Origin: an uncultured Chlamydiaceae bacterium
GTDB lineage: Bacteria; Chlamydiota; Chlamydiia; Chlamydiales; Chlamydiaceae
DNA: 16,379 nucleotides
NCBI GenBank assembly: GCA_937884635.1
Contig: CALGBW010000061.1
Coordinates: 1 to 16,379 of the forward strand
Direction: 5' to 3'
Part shown: positions 15,139 through 16,379 of the stretch, one piece after another
Layout of the letters: every line of letters starts with the position of its first letter
How positions within the stretch are numbered: position 1 is the stretch's first letter
Position numbers and translations under genes: made by a program
The notes under the pieces: model-generated
Told to the model about the DNA's origin: nothing
Database searches by the model: none
The model's input: only the letters and a program-made list of their open reading frames with translations

Positions 15139-16095
15139 TTAATCCTCGCTTTCTTTTCTAGTGAGAATTTCACCCAAATCTTTCAATGCCTCCTCTCGAG
15201 TCTTACCCCCCTCATTTACTTCTTTCGTGAGATATAGAACACACAGCCGGAGCAACAACTTTTCTACCGGGTTACCGCCAGGATTCAACCCCTTACCTTT
15301 GTTTTGATTGATGAAGCAGCAGCGGAAACAATTATTGGGAACGTGTTCAGGAGCAGCACCAGAACCGACGTTGATATAAATACTCTCACCTGCCCCTTCA
15401 CCTGCTTTCTCACAGTCGAACTCTAAGCTAGAAAGACTTTCAGTATCACCTGTTTCGTCCGTATCCCATGAGCTTTCTGTACTATAACCCGAATCCTCTC
15501 CTGAGGTCTGCGCACCTTCAACATTTTCACTAGGAATATCACCAAGAGGGCAAACAATTTCAACCCCGGTTCCTGCATTTTCCGTATTTTCTTCTGCCTC
15601 AGTAGAAGTAGTAGAACCTACATCAAAGTAGATTTCGTCGTTCAAGCCTTTTGCCCCTAAGGAGTCTTTTAATTGATTAATTAATGGATCGTTTCGACCT
15701 CCCAAAGCCCCTTTCAGAAAACTAGATAATCCTACTACCATGATTTTATTTTCCGGCGCCTCCCAAAAACCCGTTACGTCATAAGAATTGCCTCTTCCCA
15801 TTCTAATTTTCAGCTTAGTGAACAAGTTCCTCAAAAAAGCTAGCAAATTACGCCACCCCTGACTAGGTGTACTCCCAGGGTTCAATTTTATTTGAGGGAA
15901 GAGACCGCGGTAAGGTGGAGGGGTATCTTTCACTTGACTAGGAGACACATTATAATCAGGACCACCTCTTCCCTGTACAGCTTTCCGTACATGCTTCACT
16001 AAATCCTTCTGAGATCTATTTAAGTCTTTTTTACCTTTTGGTCCTCCAACATTACTATCATCAAGCGGGCTAGGAGATGAAGGCCTAACTGCCAT
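15139..16095 (-). CDS. hypothetical protein, candidate secreted effector
   Basis: I do not recognise this family. Numbered from the ATG at 16093-16095 (318 residues), residues 1-60 are Ser/Pro/Lys-rich with PPPY at 59-62. Residues 81-135 are mixed basic and hydrophobic (WRNLLAFLRNLFTKLKIRMG). Residues 154-161 (EIYFDVGS) and 238-245 (SIYINVGS) form a duplicated motif flanking an acidic Ser/Thr-rich stretch with DSGYSTESSWDTDE (201-214). A CFRCC cluster is at 256-260, and a helical tail (277-318) ends it. No signal peptide or membrane helix is seen. The frame is open upstream to a TTG at 16266, with other ATGs at codons 17 and 34; I prefer 16095 because MAVRPSSPSP looks like a natural, secretion-type N-terminus, but spacing of the nearby GGAG is poor, so the start is uncertain. 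Confidence 0.7.
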   Translation of the reverse strand: MAVRPSSPSPLDDSNVGGPKGKKDLNRSQKDLVKHVRKAVQGRGGPDYNVSPSQVKDTPPPYRGLFPQIKLNPGSTPSQGWRNLLAFLRNLFTKLKIRMGRGNSYDVTGFWEAPENKIMVVGLSSFLKGALGGRNDPLINQLKDSLGAKGLNDEIYFDVGSTTSTEAEENTENAGTGVEIVCPLGDIPSENVEGAQTSGEDSGYSTESSWDTDETGDTESLSSLEFDCEKAGEGAGESIYINVGSGAAPEHVPNNCFRCCFINQNKGKGLNPGGNPVEKLLLRLCVLYLTKEVNEGGKTREEALKDLGEILTRKESED

Positions 16096-16379
16096 TCTCC
16101 CCACAACTCCGACTCTACTGCAGCCTCTACTACCTACGTAGTTTATCTTCCCCTTACGAATATCCATATACCCCAGACCATTTCGGTAAATCTCCAAACC
16201 TAACTTCAATTGGAACATACCTACTCTTTCTTCAGGTACCCTCTCATCGCATCTCAACACACCCAATCATAACATACTATTACAACTCAACACCTTACAG
16301 ACTTAGCCCTAGTTTAAGATCCCTTAACCATCTCTACTTACTCCCTCAAACTCGAACCTACTCAACTCATACATAATCC

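Noticed and set aside
1..16379. CRISPR arrays, insertion sequences, integrase genes or attachment sites
   Set aside because: No regularly spaced repeats, transposase motifs or tRNA-flanking direct repeats were seen on either strand.

Overview
The window is chromosomal DNA of a Chlamydia species (family Chlamydiaceae). The evidence is the run gnd, tyrS, sigma-28 gene, tRNA-Pro, ferredoxin, long-form ispG, YfiH-family gene, sucA, hemW-like gene and rsmI-like gene, which follows the order I remember for C. trachomatis CT063 down to CT048. The proteins are divergent, and several genes expected within that order are absent from the locus. I cannot name the species; it does not look like C. trachomatis itself.

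Layout. The left edge holds the 3' end of an unidentified plus-strand gene. It overlaps tail-to-tail with gnd, which forms a minus-strand pair with tyrS (10-nt gap). Next is a small plus-strand gene for a two-helix hydrophobic, Inc-like protein that overlaps the end of the sigma-28 gene. About 360 nt without a gene leads to tRNA-Pro(UGG), followed on the plus strand by a 2Fe-2S ferredoxin, ispG and a YfiH/laccase-domain gene. A minus-strand cluster then reads an acidic coiled-coil protein, a HemW-like radical SAM protein and sucA. A minus-strand RsmI-like methylase stands alone between two gene-free stretches of about 450 nt. On the right, dnaX and ybaB form a plus-strand pair that ends in a strong bidirectional terminator. 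This terminator is shared with a convergent, unrecognised gene whose product looks like a secreted effector.

How the genes work together. gnd belongs to the pentose phosphate pathway, tyrS to translation, and ferredoxin plus ispG to MEP isoprenoid synthesis. sucA encodes the E1 part of 2-oxoglutarate dehydrogenase, and dnaX/ybaB serve replication and the nucleoid. The main points of interest are these: (1) SucA keeps its thiamine-diphosphate framework but lacks several family-conserved active-site segments and the N-terminal E2-binding region, and no sucB follows it; (2) no flhA lies beside the sigma-28 gene; (3) ferredoxin is directly adjacent to a plant-like ispG; (4) the unrecognised right-hand gene encodes an acidic protein with PPPY, DSG and duplicated IYxxVGS motifs, resembling host-interaction motifs; (5) a small Inc-like membrane protein gene has an excellent ribosome binding site. 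Comparisons with C. trachomatis order are from memory and were not checked by search.
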